Assembly: GCA_017613055.1 (NCBI GenBank)
Contig: JAGAES010000072.1
Location: 1 to 30,176 of the forward strand
Direction: 5' to 3'
DNA from: Lachnospiraceae bacterium
GTDB lineage: Bacteria; Bacillota_A; Clostridia; Lachnospirales; Lachnospiraceae
DNA: 30,176 bases
Shown piece by piece: positions 16,882-26,125 of the stretch (position 1 is its first letter; every line of letters begins with the position of its first letter). The notes under the pieces are model-generated. The model searched no databases. It saw nothing but the letters and a program-made list of their open reading frames with translations, and was not told the origin of the DNA. Made by a program: the position numbers and the translations under genes.

Positions 16882-18291
16882 ATGAAGTACAAGGTCTGGC
16901 ACAAATATGCCTTCGTCTATCTGACAGCGGCAGCCGTGATTCTTTTGGCAATCAACCTGATTGCCCGTCCGCTCCACCGGCGGGATACGTTACAGGATCA
17001 CAAAGAGCGGCTGTATAAGGAATGCGTTGTCATTTCGGACGAATATATAAACGAATATACGCTGTCAGATTTTACGCTGAACACATTCATGCTTCAGATG
17101 AAGGCCGTGCGCGTTATGCTCGGTGCCGATATCTGGGTTGTCGGCGCGGACGGCAATATGATTGCCGCAACCGGAGAGAGTCTCGACCGGAACCCGATTA
17201 ACCTGAATGAAGCGGTTCCCGATCTTCTGGATTCGCTCTATAAGGAAAATGTCACGGTTCCGGGCCTTTCCGACGGCAAAGTGCTCTGCGCCGTAGAGCC
17301 GGTAAGGGAAGGCGTCCGGATTAAAGGTTATATCGTGATGGCGGAGTCCATGGACAAGATCCTGGAGGAAGCGGACCGGTTCGTCATAAGGATGAATCTG
17401 ATTTCGGCGGTCGGGCTTCTGGTTCTTCTGCTTGTGTTCTTCCTTTTCGCCGCTTATCACACGAAATGCCTGAACAGCATTCATAAAACCATCATTGCCT
17501 ACACAGACGGCGACTTCACGGCAGACGCCGGCATCCGAAGCAAGGATGAATACCGCGACATCGCGCTGTCGGCGCACATGCTGGCCGAGCAGCATGCGAA
17601 CCTCGTGGATTACCAGAAAAACTTCGTGGCCAATATCAGCCACGACTTCCGTTCCCCGTTGACTTCGATAAAGGGTTATGCGGAAGCGATGAAGGACGGA
17701 ACGATTCCTTACGAAATTCAGGGCAAGTACCTGAACATCATTCTGTTCGAGACCGAGCGCCTGTCGAACCTGACGAACGACCTGCTTGACCTGAGTAACT
17801 TCGAGAATAAAGGTGTACGCCTGATCTGGGAGCGGTTTGACATCGTTAAGATGCTGAAGCAGTCGTCGGCGACCTTCGAAGGCAAATGCTCGCAGAAGAA
17901 CATGAAAATCCGTCTCGTATTTCCCGAGAACGAATTATACGCTTATGCGGACAAGGGCAAGATTCAGCAGGTCGTGCATAACCTGATTGATAACGCCATC
18001 AAGTTCAGCAAACAGGACAGCGTCGTGACGGTTGTCGTCGCGGAGAAGCGGGACAAGGTTCTCGTTTCCGTAAAAGACACCGGTATCGGCATTCCGAAGG
18101 ACGCCATCGGAAAGATTTGGGAGCGGTTCTACAAAACCGACCTCTCCCGTGGTAAGGATAAGCGGGGAACGGGTCTCGGGCTTTCCATTACCAAGCAGAT
18201 TATTGCCGCGCATAATGAAAACATAAAAGTTATCAGTACCGAAGGAGAAGGTACCGAATTCGTCTTCAGTCTGCAGCGAGCGGATAGTTAG
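16882..18291 (+). CDS. Membrane sensor histidine kinase
   Basis: This 469-aa kinase is the partner of the regulator encoded just before. It has a first membrane segment at about residues 9-28, an outer sensor domain of about 140 residues, a second membrane segment at about 171-193 and a HAMP-like linker. The dimerisation domain carries the phosphoacceptor His254 ('NISHDFRSPLTSIKGY'). The ATPase domain has the N box ('HNLIDNAIKFS'), G1 ('DTGIGIPKDAI'), F box ('WERFYKTD') and G2 ('GTGLGLSI'). The outer domain looks like a small PAS-type (dCACHE-like) fold by length, but I cannot name a ligand. The gene for the pseudoprotease-like protein begins 9 bases after its stop codon. Confidence 0.95.
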   Translation: MKYKVWHKYAFVYLTAAAVILLAINLIARPLHRRDTLQDHKERLYKECVVISDEYINEYTLSDFTLNTFMLQMKAVRVMLGADIWVVGADGNMIAATGESLDRNPINLNEAVPDLLDSLYKENVTVPGLSDGKVLCAVEPVREGVRIKGYIVMAESMDKILEEADRFVIRMNLISAVGLLVLLLVFFLFAAYHTKCLNSIHKTIIAYTDGDFTADAGIRSKDEYRDIALSAHMLAEQHANLVDYQKNFVANISHDFRSPLTSIKGYAEAMKDGTIPYEIQGKYLNIILFETERLSNLTNDLLDLSNFENKGVRLIWERFDIVKMLKQSSATFEGKCSQKNMKIRLVFPENELYAYADKGKIQQVVHNLIDNAIKFSKQDSVVTVVVAEKRDKVLVSVKDTGIGIPKDAIGKIWERFYKTDLSRGKDKRGTGLGLSITKQIIAAHNENIKVISTEGEGTEFVFSLQRADS

Positions 18292-18299
18292 GAGCATAT

Positions 18300-19577
18300 A
18301 TGAGCCAGGAAAAAAACAAAAATAAAGAACCCGAAAAGCAAAACCGGAAGGCGGAAACCGAGGAGAATTACGGTTTCATCAAAGAAGAACGTGTTCCTCT
18401 CGGCAAATGGCAAAAGAGACGGAAGTACCTCCGTTCCTTCTTCCTCGTCATCGGTGTCGCCGTTTTGTTCGGCGTGATTGCAAGATGTTCCTACGGGATT
18501 TCGGATTACGTCATCCAGCATTTCTTCACGAAGGATGAGCGTGAGACGGTGAATCTCCGCCCGACGCCCACAGTAGCCATGGAACTCGGCGGAAAGGTGC
18601 AGCCGATTGTCGATGACAAGGCCTTTGAGAGCTTTGAGAGCATCATCAAGGGCGTACAGACCGCATCGGAGGCATTGGAGCCGTATCTGGTAACCGTTTC
18701 GTACGTGAAGGATGTTGTGGATCCCGTCTTCAGCGATATTACGGAAAGCATTACGAATGTCAGCGGCGTAATCATCGGGGACAACGGGACGGCTTATGTC
18801 ATTTATACGCCGTACTCCCTTGCGGAATCGCTGGATTATGACCACGTACGAGTCACATTTTTCGGGGGAAGAAAAGCCGACGGAGAGGTGTACGCCTCTT
18901 CGCAAGAAGCCGATGTCTTCCTGATTTCGGTGAAATACAAAGAGTTTACAGGCCAGGAGAAGGAGACGCTTAAGCCGCTTGCGTTCGGTAAATCCAACGA
19001 GCTTTCGCTCGGGTCTGCGGTCATCGCGTTAGGCTATCCGGACGGGCACGGCACTTCCGCCAATATGGGCTTTATCACAAGCCGTGCCAAGAAGGTATAT
19101 ATCTCCGATCTTTCGTTGGAGATTCTTGAAACGAATATTCTCGGCGCACGCGGCGAGAGCGGAATCCTCGTGAATACGAAGGGCGAACTCGTCGGATTCA
19201 TCACCAACCGGTTCCGTGACGACGGCTGTTGCATCGAAGCGATCAGCTGCGATAAGATCCGCCCGCTTTTAAACTTCCTTGCAAACGATATGAATTATCC
19301 GAAGTTCGGGGCGCATTTTCAGGATATCAGCGATGATGTGCTCTCGTCGATGTCGCTTCAGAACGGAATCATTATCGAAAAGGTCGGTGAGGATTCCGTT
19401 GCGGCTTCGCAGATGTTCCGGCAGGGCGATATTATTACGCACTTAAGCGGCGCTGCAGTGACATCCGTTGAAGAGTTCTTCAGCATCTATACTAGCTACC
19501 ACAAGGGCGAAGATATCGAAGTCACCTTCTACCGGAACGGCAAGGAAATGAAAAAGAGTTTTAAAATCAGTTTTTAG
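18300..19577 (+). CDS. Membrane-anchored trypsin-fold/PDZ protein (HtrA-like), probably catalytically inactive
   Basis: The 425-aa protein has a long, highly charged cytoplasmic N-terminus, one membrane segment at about residues 42-62, a trypsin-like domain and a C-terminal PDZ domain (about 335-425, 'GIIIEKVGEDSVAASQMFRQGDIITHLSG' in pattern). HtrA/DegP proteases use a His-Asp-Ser triad. Here Asp205 ('EADVFLISV') and Ser287 ('RGESGILVN', in place of GNSGGPLVN) are kept, but the His site reads Tyr169-Thr-Pro-Tyr172 where active enzymes have Thr-Asn-x-His-Val. It is therefore probably a scaffold or sensor rather than a protease. The gene follows the sensor kinase with only 8 bases between, which suggests a role in the same signalling unit. 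Confidence 0.85.
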   Translation: MSQEKNKNKEPEKQNRKAETEENYGFIKEERVPLGKWQKRRKYLRSFFLVIGVAVLFGVIARCSYGISDYVIQHFFTKDERETVNLRPTPTVAMELGGKVQPIVDDKAFESFESIIKGVQTASEALEPYLVTVSYVKDVVDPVFSDITESITNVSGVIIGDNGTAYVIYTPYSLAESLDYDHVRVTFFGGRKADGEVYASSQEADVFLISVKYKEFTGQEKETLKPLAFGKSNELSLGSAVIALGYPDGHGTSANMGFITSRAKKVYISDLSLEILETNILGARGESGILVNTKGELVGFITNRFRDDGCCIEAISCDKIRPLLNFLANDMNYPKFGAHFQDISDDVLSSMSLQNGIIIEKVGEDSVAASQMFRQGDIITHLSGAAVTSVEEFFSIYTSYHKGEDIEVTFYRNGKEMKKSFKISF

Positions 19578-19589
19578 AAAGAGGCTTTT

Positions 19590-20531
19590 ATGCGATATAT
19601 CAATGAATTGCGCGAAGGCGAACAGGTTACGGACGTCTATCTCTGTAAGCAGAGCCAGGTACTGCGCGCCAAGACCGGCAAGAATTACCTCTCGCTTCTT
19701 CTGCAGGATAAGACCGGAACGATAGACGGGAAAATGTGGGAGATCGGTCCCGGCGCAGCCAACATCGAGGCGATGGACTACGTGAAGGTGGAGGGCGCGG
19801 TCACGACGTACCAGGGCAGCAATCAGCTGAACATCCGCCGGATCCGTAAAGCGGACGAAGGCGAATATGATGTTTCGGACTATATGCCGATGACGGCGTG
19901 CGATCCGAAGGCAATGTTTTCGGAGCTTAAGAAGCTGATGGATTCCGTGAAGGAACCGCATCTGCATACGCTGTTACAAAACGTGTTCTCGGACGATGAG
20001 ATTGTGAAGAAGTTCATGAATCATTCGGCCGCGAAAGGAATCCACCATGCGTTTGTCGGCGGGCTTTTGGAGCATACGCTCGGCGTAGCGAAGATGTGCG
20101 TCTGCTTCGCGGACAGCTATCCGATTCTGAACCGTGACCTGCTGGTCACCGCCGGAATCTTTCATGATATCGGAAAGCTCTTTGAAATCTCTGCCTTCCC
20201 GGAAAATGATTACACCGACGACGGAAATCTGCTCGGTCACATCTTCCTCGGGGCGGAATATATCGGAAAGAAGATTGAAGAGGTCCCCGGATTCCCGGAG
20301 AAGACGGCATCCGAGTTAAGGCACTGCATCCTTGCGCATCACGGCGAGCTGACCTTCGGATCTCCGAAGAAGCCTGCGATTGCCGAGGCGTTCGCGCTCA
20401 GCATGGCGGACAATCTCGACGCAAAGATTGAGGCGCTCAAGGAACTCTTCTCGACGCCGGAAGCTCAGGCGGGCGGCTGGCTCGGGTTTCAGAGAATCTT
20501 CGACAGCAATGTGCGTCCGACCTCCAAGTAA
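19590..20531 (+). CDS. yhaM: 3'-5' exoribonuclease YhaM family (OB + HD domains)
   Basis: YhaM of Bacillus is a 3'-5' exonuclease acting on RNA and single-stranded DNA. The 313-aa length is typical. An OB-fold nucleic-acid-binding domain fills residues 1-90 ('YLSLLLQDKTGTIDGKMWE'). The HD metal-binding domain follows: His152/His153, His162 in 'GGLLEHTLGVAK', and His192-Asp193 in 'GIFHDIGKLFEIS', then 'HCILAHHGELTFGSPKKP'. The gene begins 12 bases after the HtrA-like gene and is the last one before a hairpin terminator. Confidence 0.94.
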   Translation: MRYINELREGEQVTDVYLCKQSQVLRAKTGKNYLSLLLQDKTGTIDGKMWEIGPGAANIEAMDYVKVEGAVTTYQGSNQLNIRRIRKADEGEYDVSDYMPMTACDPKAMFSELKKLMDSVKEPHLHTLLQNVFSDDEIVKKFMNHSAAKGIHHAFVGGLLEHTLGVAKMCVCFADSYPILNRDLLVTAGIFHDIGKLFEISAFPENDYTDDGNLLGHIFLGAEYIGKKIEEVPGFPEKTASELRHCILAHHGELTFGSPKKPAIAEAFALSMADNLDAKIEALKELFSTPEAQAGGWLGFQRIFDSNVRPTSK

Positions 20532-20542
20532 TATCGAATACG

Positions 20543-20570
20543 AAGTGCCGCCGGTTCGGGCGGCACTTTT
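20543..20570 (+). terminator. Intrinsic terminator or attenuator after yhaM
   Basis: A 10-bp perfect stem (20543-20552 with 20559-20568) with a six-base loop is followed by only a short TTTT run, then directly by the ribosome binding site of the next gene (CGAAGGAG). With no separate promoter visible in the 51-base gap, the hairpin may end most transcripts and let some through to rlmD. Confidence 0.7.
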
Positions 20571-20582
20571 CGAAGGAGCAAC

Positions 20583-21944
20583 ATGTTCAGTAAGAACCAG
20601 ATAATCACGCTGACAATCGAAGACATCACCGATACCGGCGAGGGAATCGGCCACGCGGACGGCATTACCGTCTTCGTGAACCGCGCAATTCCCGGCGATG
20701 TGTGTTCCGTGCGCATTCTGAAGGCGAAGAAGACCTACGCAATCGGCAAGGTCGAAGAGCTTCTTGAAGCCGCCCTGTCCCGAATCGAACCGGAGTGCCC
20801 GCAGGCCGCAAGATGCGGAGGCTGCCAGCTCTCGTATATGTCCTACGAAGAACAGCTTCGGTTAAAGCAGAAGAAGGTACAGGACTGCATCCGGCGAATC
20901 GGCGGATTTACGGACTTCAAGGTTTCCCCGATTATCGGAATGGACGAGCCCCGCGCGTACCGGAACAAAGGACAGTTTCCGGTCGGAAGGGGTGCGGACG
21001 GAAAGACCGTAATCGGGTTCTACGCAGGGAGGACGCACCGGATTGTACCGACCGACAGCTGCATGATGCTCTGGCCCGGGCACGAAGCGATTCTTACCGT
21101 GGTCCGTTCCTGGATGGAGGAAAACGGAGCGGCTCCTTACGAGGAAGAAACCGGGAAGGGACTTGTCCGCCATATCCTGATGCGGAAAGGGTTTGCTACC
21201 GGCGAGATTGCGGTCTGCCTGGTGATAAACGGCGAGAAGATTCCCGCGGGCGAGAAGCTTTGGAAAAAGCTCTCGGAAATCCCCGGCATGGTCGGGCTTT
21301 CGCTTAACGTAAACCGCGCGAACACCAACGTTATTCTCGGCGACCGGCTTATCCCTCTTTTCGGAAATCCGTGCATCACGGACCGAATCGGTGACGTCTC
21401 TTTTGAAATCTCGCCGATGTCGTTTTATCAGGTTAACCCCGTGCAGACGAAGGTACTGTACGATACGGCCTTGGCATTTGCCGGACTGACCGGCAGCGAA
21501 ACGGTATGGGATCTCTATTGCGGGATTGGGACGATATCGCTCTTTCTTGCGAAGGCAGCGAAGCAGGTGTTCGGAATCGAGATTGTGCCCGAAGCAATCG
21601 AAAACGCGAAGAAGAATGCAGCGGCCAATGCGATTACAAACGCCGAATTCTTCGTCGGCGCAGCGGAAGAGGTCTTTCCGAAACTGCTTTCCGAAAGTGA
21701 CCGTTACCGTGCGGACGTGATTGTCGTCGACCCGCCGCGGAAGGGCTGCGACGGGAGGCTTCTTGAGACGATGCTGTCGATGGCACCGTCCCGCATTGTC
21801 TATGTTTCCTGCGACCCGGCCACGCTTGCGAGGGACCTTAAAATCCTGTGCGAGGGCGGCTACCGACTGGTTCACGTCCAGCCGGTCGACCAGTTCCCGG
21901 GGAGCGTGCACGTGGAAAACTGCTGTTTACTGGAACGACAATAG
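20583..21944 (+). CDS. rlmD: 23S rRNA (uracil-5-)-methyltransferase, RlmD/RumA type
   Basis: The enzyme methylates C5 of a uridine in 23S rRNA (U1939 in E. coli; some Firmicute versions also modify U747) using SAM. The 453-aa protein starts with a TRAM domain and has four iron-sulfur cysteines in the family spacing: Cys72, Cys78, Cys81 and Cys160. The SAM site is 'WDLYCGIGTISLFLA', followed by 'VVDPPRKGCD', and the catalytic nucleophile is Cys410 in 'VSCDPATLARDL'. GAAGGAG stands before the ATG. Which rRNA position it modifies cannot be told from the sequence. Confidence 0.95.
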   Translation: MFSKNQIITLTIEDITDTGEGIGHADGITVFVNRAIPGDVCSVRILKAKKTYAIGKVEELLEAALSRIEPECPQAARCGGCQLSYMSYEEQLRLKQKKVQDCIRRIGGFTDFKVSPIIGMDEPRAYRNKGQFPVGRGADGKTVIGFYAGRTHRIVPTDSCMMLWPGHEAILTVVRSWMEENGAAPYEEETGKGLVRHILMRKGFATGEIAVCLVINGEKIPAGEKLWKKLSEIPGMVGLSLNVNRANTNVILGDRLIPLFGNPCITDRIGDVSFEISPMSFYQVNPVQTKVLYDTALAFAGLTGSETVWDLYCGIGTISLFLAKAAKQVFGIEIVPEAIENAKKNAAANAITNAEFFVGAAEEVFPKLLSESDRYRADVIVVDPPRKGCDGRLLETMLSMAPSRIVYVSCDPATLARDLKILCEGGYRLVHVQPVDQFPGSVHVENCCLLERQ

Positions 21945-21972
21945 AAAAGTATGGGTTTTTCAGGAGGAACTT

Positions 21973-23667
21973 ATGGTTCGATTCAGCGAAATTAAGTACG
22001 AGCGCCCGGATATCGAGGCGCTGAAGGCATTGGTTACCGAGGCGACGCGAAAGGTCCGGGAAGCGAAGAGCGCTTCGGAAATCCGTGACGTATATTTTGA
22101 AGTGCAGGAAGCGGAAAATGTGACCGATTCCATGTATACGGTTGCGCACATCCGTAACACGATCAATACGGCGGACCCGTTCTATGACGGCGAAATGAAA
22201 TGGCTCCGCGAAGAACTCGCGAAAACCATTCCGCAGTATAACGCATGGCAGAAGGCGCTTGCGGAATCTCCTTTTCGGAAGGAACTTGAGAAAGAGTTCG
22301 GAGCCCAGTTCTTTCGGCTGATTGATGCGGAATTGATGACCAGCGATGAGCGGATTGTCGAAGAAACAATCCGTGAGGGAGAGCTCCGGCAGGCATATCA
22401 GAAGACGACGGCGGGCGCGACGACGCAGTTCCGCGGGGAGCAGTGCAATTTCTACGGGCTTTTGAAGCATATGCAGAGCACCGACCGCGCAGAGCGGAGG
22501 GAAGCGTTCGAAGCATGGGCGAAGCTGTATGAAGAGATCAGCGGAGAACTTGAGGCACAGTTTGCCGATGCCGTGAAGGTGCGCGATACGAAGGCGAAGA
22601 AGATGGGATTTGCCTCTTATACCGATATGGCGTACATCGCAAGGGACCGCTTTGATTACACGAAAGAGGACGCCGCCCGCTTCCGTGAGCAGGTTCGGAC
22701 GACTATCACGCCGGCCGTAGCGGAAATCCATGAAGCGCAGAGAAAACGCCTCGGCGTTGACAAGCTCCGCTACTACGATGAAGGGCTGAAGTTCCCGGAC
22801 GGTAACGCGCTTCCGATCGGAACCGCAGCAGAACTAGTGGAGAAAGCGCGGCAGATGTACCGTGCGATGAGCCCGGAGACCGGAGAATTCTTCGATTTCA
22901 TGAAGGAATACGAGCTGTATGACCTGGAGACGAAGCCGGGCAAGCATATGGGCGGATACATGACGCGGATGCCGCTTTACAAGGCACCGTTCATCTTCAG
23001 CAATTTCAACGGAACGGAAGCCGACGTTGATGTATTGACTCATGAGGCGGGGCATGCTTTTCAGGGATATCTTGCGATGCGGTCAATCCCGATCAGCGCG
23101 CTCTCCGGATCGACGTCGGAGATTAATGAGGTCCACTCGATGTCGATGGAGCATTTTGCGTATCCGTGGATGGAATCGTTCTTCGGTGAGAATTCGGAGA
23201 AATACATCACGGCGCATCTCTTCGGTGCGCTCTGCACGATTCCGTATCTGGTAAGCGTGGACGAATTCCAGCATGAAGTATATGCTAAGCCCGACATGAC
23301 TCCTATGGAGTGGAGGAAAGCATGGAAGGCGATTGAGAAGAAGTACATGCCGTGGAGAGACTATGACGGCAACGCGTTCTTAGAGAGCGGCGGGTTCTGG
23401 ATGCAGAAGCTTCATATCTTCCTGTACCCGTTCTACTACATCGAGTACGCGCTTGCACAGATCTGTGCGTTCCAGTATTACGGCCGGATGAAGACCGACC
23501 GGAAGGCAGCATGGGAGGATTATCTCAGACTGTGCCGCGCGGGCGGAACCAAGGGTTATCTCGAACTGCTTAAGACCGGTAACCTGCTGAGCCCGTTTGC
23601 TGACGGAACGGTTGAGAAGAGCACGTCGCACGTGATTGAGGAAATCCGGGAACGGTATATGAACTAA
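21973..23667 (+). CDS. M3-family oligoendopeptidase (zinc metallopeptidase)
   Basis: The 564-aa cytoplasmic peptidase cleaves short peptides, a fitting downstream step for peptides brought in by the importer at the left of the window. The thermolysin-like HEXXH zinc motif is His357-Glu-Ala-Gly-His361 ('LTHEAGHAFQGYL'), and the third ligand Glu lies in 'SEINEVHSMSMEHFAYPW' about 25 residues on. I start at ATG 21973, which has CAGGAGG just upstream; the frame stays open back to 21721, but that part is only the reverse side of rlmD coding and reads as Arg-rich nonsense. No signal peptide is visible. Confidence 0.95.
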   Translation: MVRFSEIKYERPDIEALKALVTEATRKVREAKSASEIRDVYFEVQEAENVTDSMYTVAHIRNTINTADPFYDGEMKWLREELAKTIPQYNAWQKALAESPFRKELEKEFGAQFFRLIDAELMTSDERIVEETIREGELRQAYQKTTAGATTQFRGEQCNFYGLLKHMQSTDRAERREAFEAWAKLYEEISGELEAQFADAVKVRDTKAKKMGFASYTDMAYIARDRFDYTKEDAARFREQVRTTITPAVAEIHEAQRKRLGVDKLRYYDEGLKFPDGNALPIGTAAELVEKARQMYRAMSPETGEFFDFMKEYELYDLETKPGKHMGGYMTRMPLYKAPFIFSNFNGTEADVDVLTHEAGHAFQGYLAMRSIPISALSGSTSEINEVHSMSMEHFAYPWMESFFGENSEKYITAHLFGALCTIPYLVSVDEFQHEVYAKPDMTPMEWRKAWKAIEKKYMPWRDYDGNAFLESGGFWMQKLHIFLYPFYYIEYALAQICAFQYYGRMKTDRKAAWEDYLRLCRAGGTKGYLELLKTGNLLSPFADGTVEKSTSHVIEEIRERYMN

Positions 23668-23680
23668 CGGGGGAACGGAT

Positions 23681-23905
23681 ATGCGGATTCCAAAGTATGA
23701 AAAAAACCTTCGCGAAAAGATCGCATATAATCCAAAGACCCAGTATGCCGTAATCCGCAGTTCCATCTGTACCGGCGAGAAGGTTGCCGGTTTCAAGGAC
23801 AAAAAGGGTGGGAACTTCACGGAAGTGATGGTAATCCGGACGCCTGCGGACGCAGAACGGTTTAAGAAGATTTTTGACCTTACGGATGTAAAGACGGAAT
23901 ACTGA
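23681..23905 (+). CDS. 74-residue protein of unknown function
   Basis: I do not recognise this protein. It is basic and soluble-looking, with no signal peptide, membrane segment or cysteine pair (a single Cys). The middle reads like two beta strands around a 'CTGEKVAGFKDKKGGNFTEVMVIRT' turn, and the end is helical ('ADAERFKKIFDL'). A GGGGGAAC ribosome binding site and close spacing on both sides (13 bases after the peptidase, 11 before the HAD phosphatase) support it as a real gene in the operon. Confidence 0.72.
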   Translation: MRIPKYEKNLREKIAYNPKTQYAVIRSSICTGEKVAGFKDKKGGNFTEVMVIRTPADAERFKKIFDLTDVKTEY

Positions 23906-23916
23906 GTGGAGGCTGC

Positions 23917-24570
23917 ATGAAATACCTTGGTTGTTTGTTCGATCTGGACGGAACACTGACGGATCCGGCCATCGGAATTACGAATTCGGTTATGTACGCG
24001 CTTTCGAAATTTGATATTCACGTGAAGGACCGGAGCGAATTGTATCCGTTCATCGGACCTCCGCTTCCGGATTCCTTCCGGAAATACTTTCATTTCACAA
24101 AGGAGCAGGCCGCACAGGCGGTCGTTTATTACCGTGAGTATTTCCGCGCGGGCGGAATCTTTGAGAATAAGCTTTATGACGGTATTCCGGAGATGCTTCG
24201 CGAACTCCGCGCCATGGGCGTCACCGTTTCGCTTGCGACCTCCAAGCCGTATGAGTTTGCCGTGCAGATTCTGAAGCATTTTGACCTGTATCGGTACTTT
24301 GATTATTTCGGTGCGGCGACGATGGACGGCCGGATCAGTAAAAAAGCGGACGTAATTGCCAATCTGCTTTCTAAGCTCGGTGATACGGACCGGACGTCGG
24401 TATTGATGGTCGGAGACCGTGACCAGGATATCGACGGCGCTAAGGCAAACGGGCTTCCGAGCATCGGCGTGCTGTGGGGTTACGGGTCCGAAGAAGAATT
24501 AACCGGCGCCGGCGCGGACTATCTCGTAAAGAGCCCGGAAGATATCCCGCGGCTGTTAAAAGAAGCGTAG
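23917..24570 (+). CDS. HAD-superfamily phosphatase, phosphoglycolate phosphatase-like
   Basis: The 217-aa protein has all four HAD motifs: Asp9 and Asp11 in 'FDLDGTLTD', Ser in 'LATSKP', Lys in 'SKKADVI', and the acidic motif 'MVGDRDQDIDGAKANGL'. Between motif I and II lies the helical C1 cap typical of Gph and beta-phosphoglucomutase relatives. It should remove phosphate from a small metabolite; the substrate is not predictable. A GTGGAGG ribosome binding site precedes the ATG. The MutS-like pair follows. Confidence 0.92.
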   Translation: MKYLGCLFDLDGTLTDPAIGITNSVMYALSKFDIHVKDRSELYPFIGPPLPDSFRKYFHFTKEQAAQAVVYYREYFRAGGIFENKLYDGIPEMLRELRAMGVTVSLATSKPYEFAVQILKHFDLYRYFDYFGAATMDGRISKKADVIANLLSKLGDTDRTSVLMVGDRDQDIDGAKANGLPSIGVLWGYGSEEELTGAGADYLVKSPEDIPRLLKEA

Positions 24571-24598
24571 AAAGACATTGTCAGAACAGGAATCGGGA

Positions 24599-26125
24599 AT
24601 GGAAGAAGAGAGCAGGATGACAACGGAACAATTCAGCATACTCGGCCAGTGCGGCAGGGATTATGAGGCGGCGGAAAGCGAAGCGTTTCATCAGGACCTG
24701 AATCTTCTTCAGGTGATGGATAAGCTTCCCGCCAAATGGGGAAGGCCTGTCCGGAAATACTTTTTGTTTATGCCGGAAACCCCGGAGGAGGAAGTCTTCC
24801 GCCGGGCCGTCTATGCGGATGTCAAAAAAGATGCGGTTTACGACGCGCTGATATCCTTTACGAAGAATCTCGGCGGGGCGGAGAGCCTCCGAAAAGAAAA
24901 GGAAAAGGTAACCGACCCGCTTCAGAAAGCGGTTTGGAGAATCCGCGAAGAAGATGCATATTGCAGCACATATGAAGCACTTGAACAGGCGCTTTCCGCG
25001 GCGGAACCGGCATCTCCCGGAATGCAGGAATTTCTCCGGATTCTTCGGGAGATTCTTAACGGCAGCGAATACCTTAAGATGCGTGAGGAATCAAAGAGCA
25101 TCCTTCAGGAGATTCGCGGGCTTCGTTTTCTGATCACGTATGACCGGGACCGGATGAGCGTGTCGCTCGGAGAAGTTCAGGGAGCCGGCGCTTATGAAGA
25201 ATGGATCAGCAAAATAGCGGGTGATGAAAGCGCCCAGCTTCAGAATCCGTTCGTTGCGGACGTTTCGGTTTCGGAACTGGAACGTGCCTGCTTCGATGTT
25301 TTAAGAAAGAAAAAACCGGAATTCTTCCGTGCTCTTTCGGAAATCGCTTCCCGCGGCGAGCGGGAAGATACCCCGGTGTTACGTCGTTTTGAGGAAGAGA
25401 TTCTTTTCTACCTTTCGTTCTGCACGCTGCAGCGGGACATGGAAAAGGCGGGCTTTGTTTTCACAACGCCCGACACGGATGAGAACCGCCGGATGGAAGC
25501 GAAAGGCCTGTATGACCTTGCGCTTGCGCTCACGTCCCTTTCGGACGGACGGAAAGTGGTTCCGAACGATTTCCGCTACGACCCGGGCGAGCGGTTCTTC
25601 GTTCTGACCGGACCGAACCAGGGCGGCAAGACGACGTTTGCGAGAAGTCTCGGGCAGCTTGTGTATCTTAGTAAAATGGGACTCGATGTGCCCGCGGAAT
25701 CGGCGAACGTGCCGTTCTTCCCGGGGCTGCAGTCACATTTTTCGGTAGAAGAAAGCGTGCAGTCGGGGCGCGGCAAACTGATGGAGGAGCTGACGCGTCT
25801 TGCACCGATGATGAAAGACCGGAAGAGCGGAACCTTCGTTGTCATCAACGAACTTTTCACGACGGCGGCGAACTTCGACGCACAGATTATGGGAAAGCGC
25901 GTGCTTAAGCATTTCATCGGCCTTTCGTGCATGGGGATTTACGTCACGCATATCAAGGAACTGGCTGACGAACAGAACGGCATCGTGAGTCTTCGGGCAA
26001 CACTTGACAAGAAGGGCGTTCCGACCTACAAAGTCGAGCGGGGAGAGGCGGAAGATTCCGCCTGCGCGGCCAATCAGGTGAATAAATACCGGCTGACATA
26101 CGAGCAGCTGAAGGAGCGCTTATGA
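24599..26125 (+). CDS. MutS-superfamily ATPase, first of a tandem pair
   Basis: The 508-aa protein has a MutS-type lever/clamp helical region followed by a MutS ATPase domain: Walker A GPNQGGKT from residue 338, and a Walker B that reads 'VVINELF' with Asn417-Glu418 where MutS has Asp-Glu. The later 'GIYVTHIKELAD' is the family's switch segment. No N-terminal mismatch-binding domain is present and there is no Smr domain. The start is uncertain: TTG 24578 has a weak ribosome binding site, ATG 24599 and ATG 24617 are in frame; I choose 24599. It overlaps the second pair member (ATGA, 26122). A role in DNA recognition is inferred only from the superfamily. Confidence 0.85.
   Translation: MEEESRMTTEQFSILGQCGRDYEAAESEAFHQDLNLLQVMDKLPAKWGRPVRKYFLFMPETPEEEVFRRAVYADVKKDAVYDALISFTKNLGGAESLRKEKEKVTDPLQKAVWRIREEDAYCSTYEALEQALSAAEPASPGMQEFLRILREILNGSEYLKMREESKSILQEIRGLRFLITYDRDRMSVSLGEVQGAGAYEEWISKIAGDESAQLQNPFVADVSVSELERACFDVLRKKKPEFFRALSEIASRGEREDTPVLRRFEEEILFYLSFCTLQRDMEKAGFVFTTPDTDENRRMEAKGLYDLALALTSLSDGRKVVPNDFRYDPGERFFVLTGPNQGGKTTFARSLGQLVYLSKMGLDVPAESANVPFFPGLQSHFSVEESVQSGRGKLMEELTRLAPMMKDRKSGTFVVINELFTTAANFDAQIMGKRVLKHFIGLSCMGIYVTHIKELADEQNGIVSLRATLDKKGVPTYKVERGEAEDSACAANQVNKYRLTYEQLKERL

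Noticed and set aside
20862..21911. 349-codon antisense frame across rlmD
   Set aside because: It lies wholly opposite a gene with intact catalytic motifs, reads as Arg/His-rich sequence with no family pattern, and has no good ribosome binding site. It is a codon-bias shadow, like the antisense frames opposite mutS2 (14778-15719) and the second MutS-like gene (26632-27561).
21721..21972. 84-codon N-terminal extension of the M3 peptidase
   Set aside because: This stretch is the overlapping rlmD coding region read in another frame and is Arg/Ser/Thr-rich; a ribosome binding site and ATG at 21973 give the normal peptidase start.
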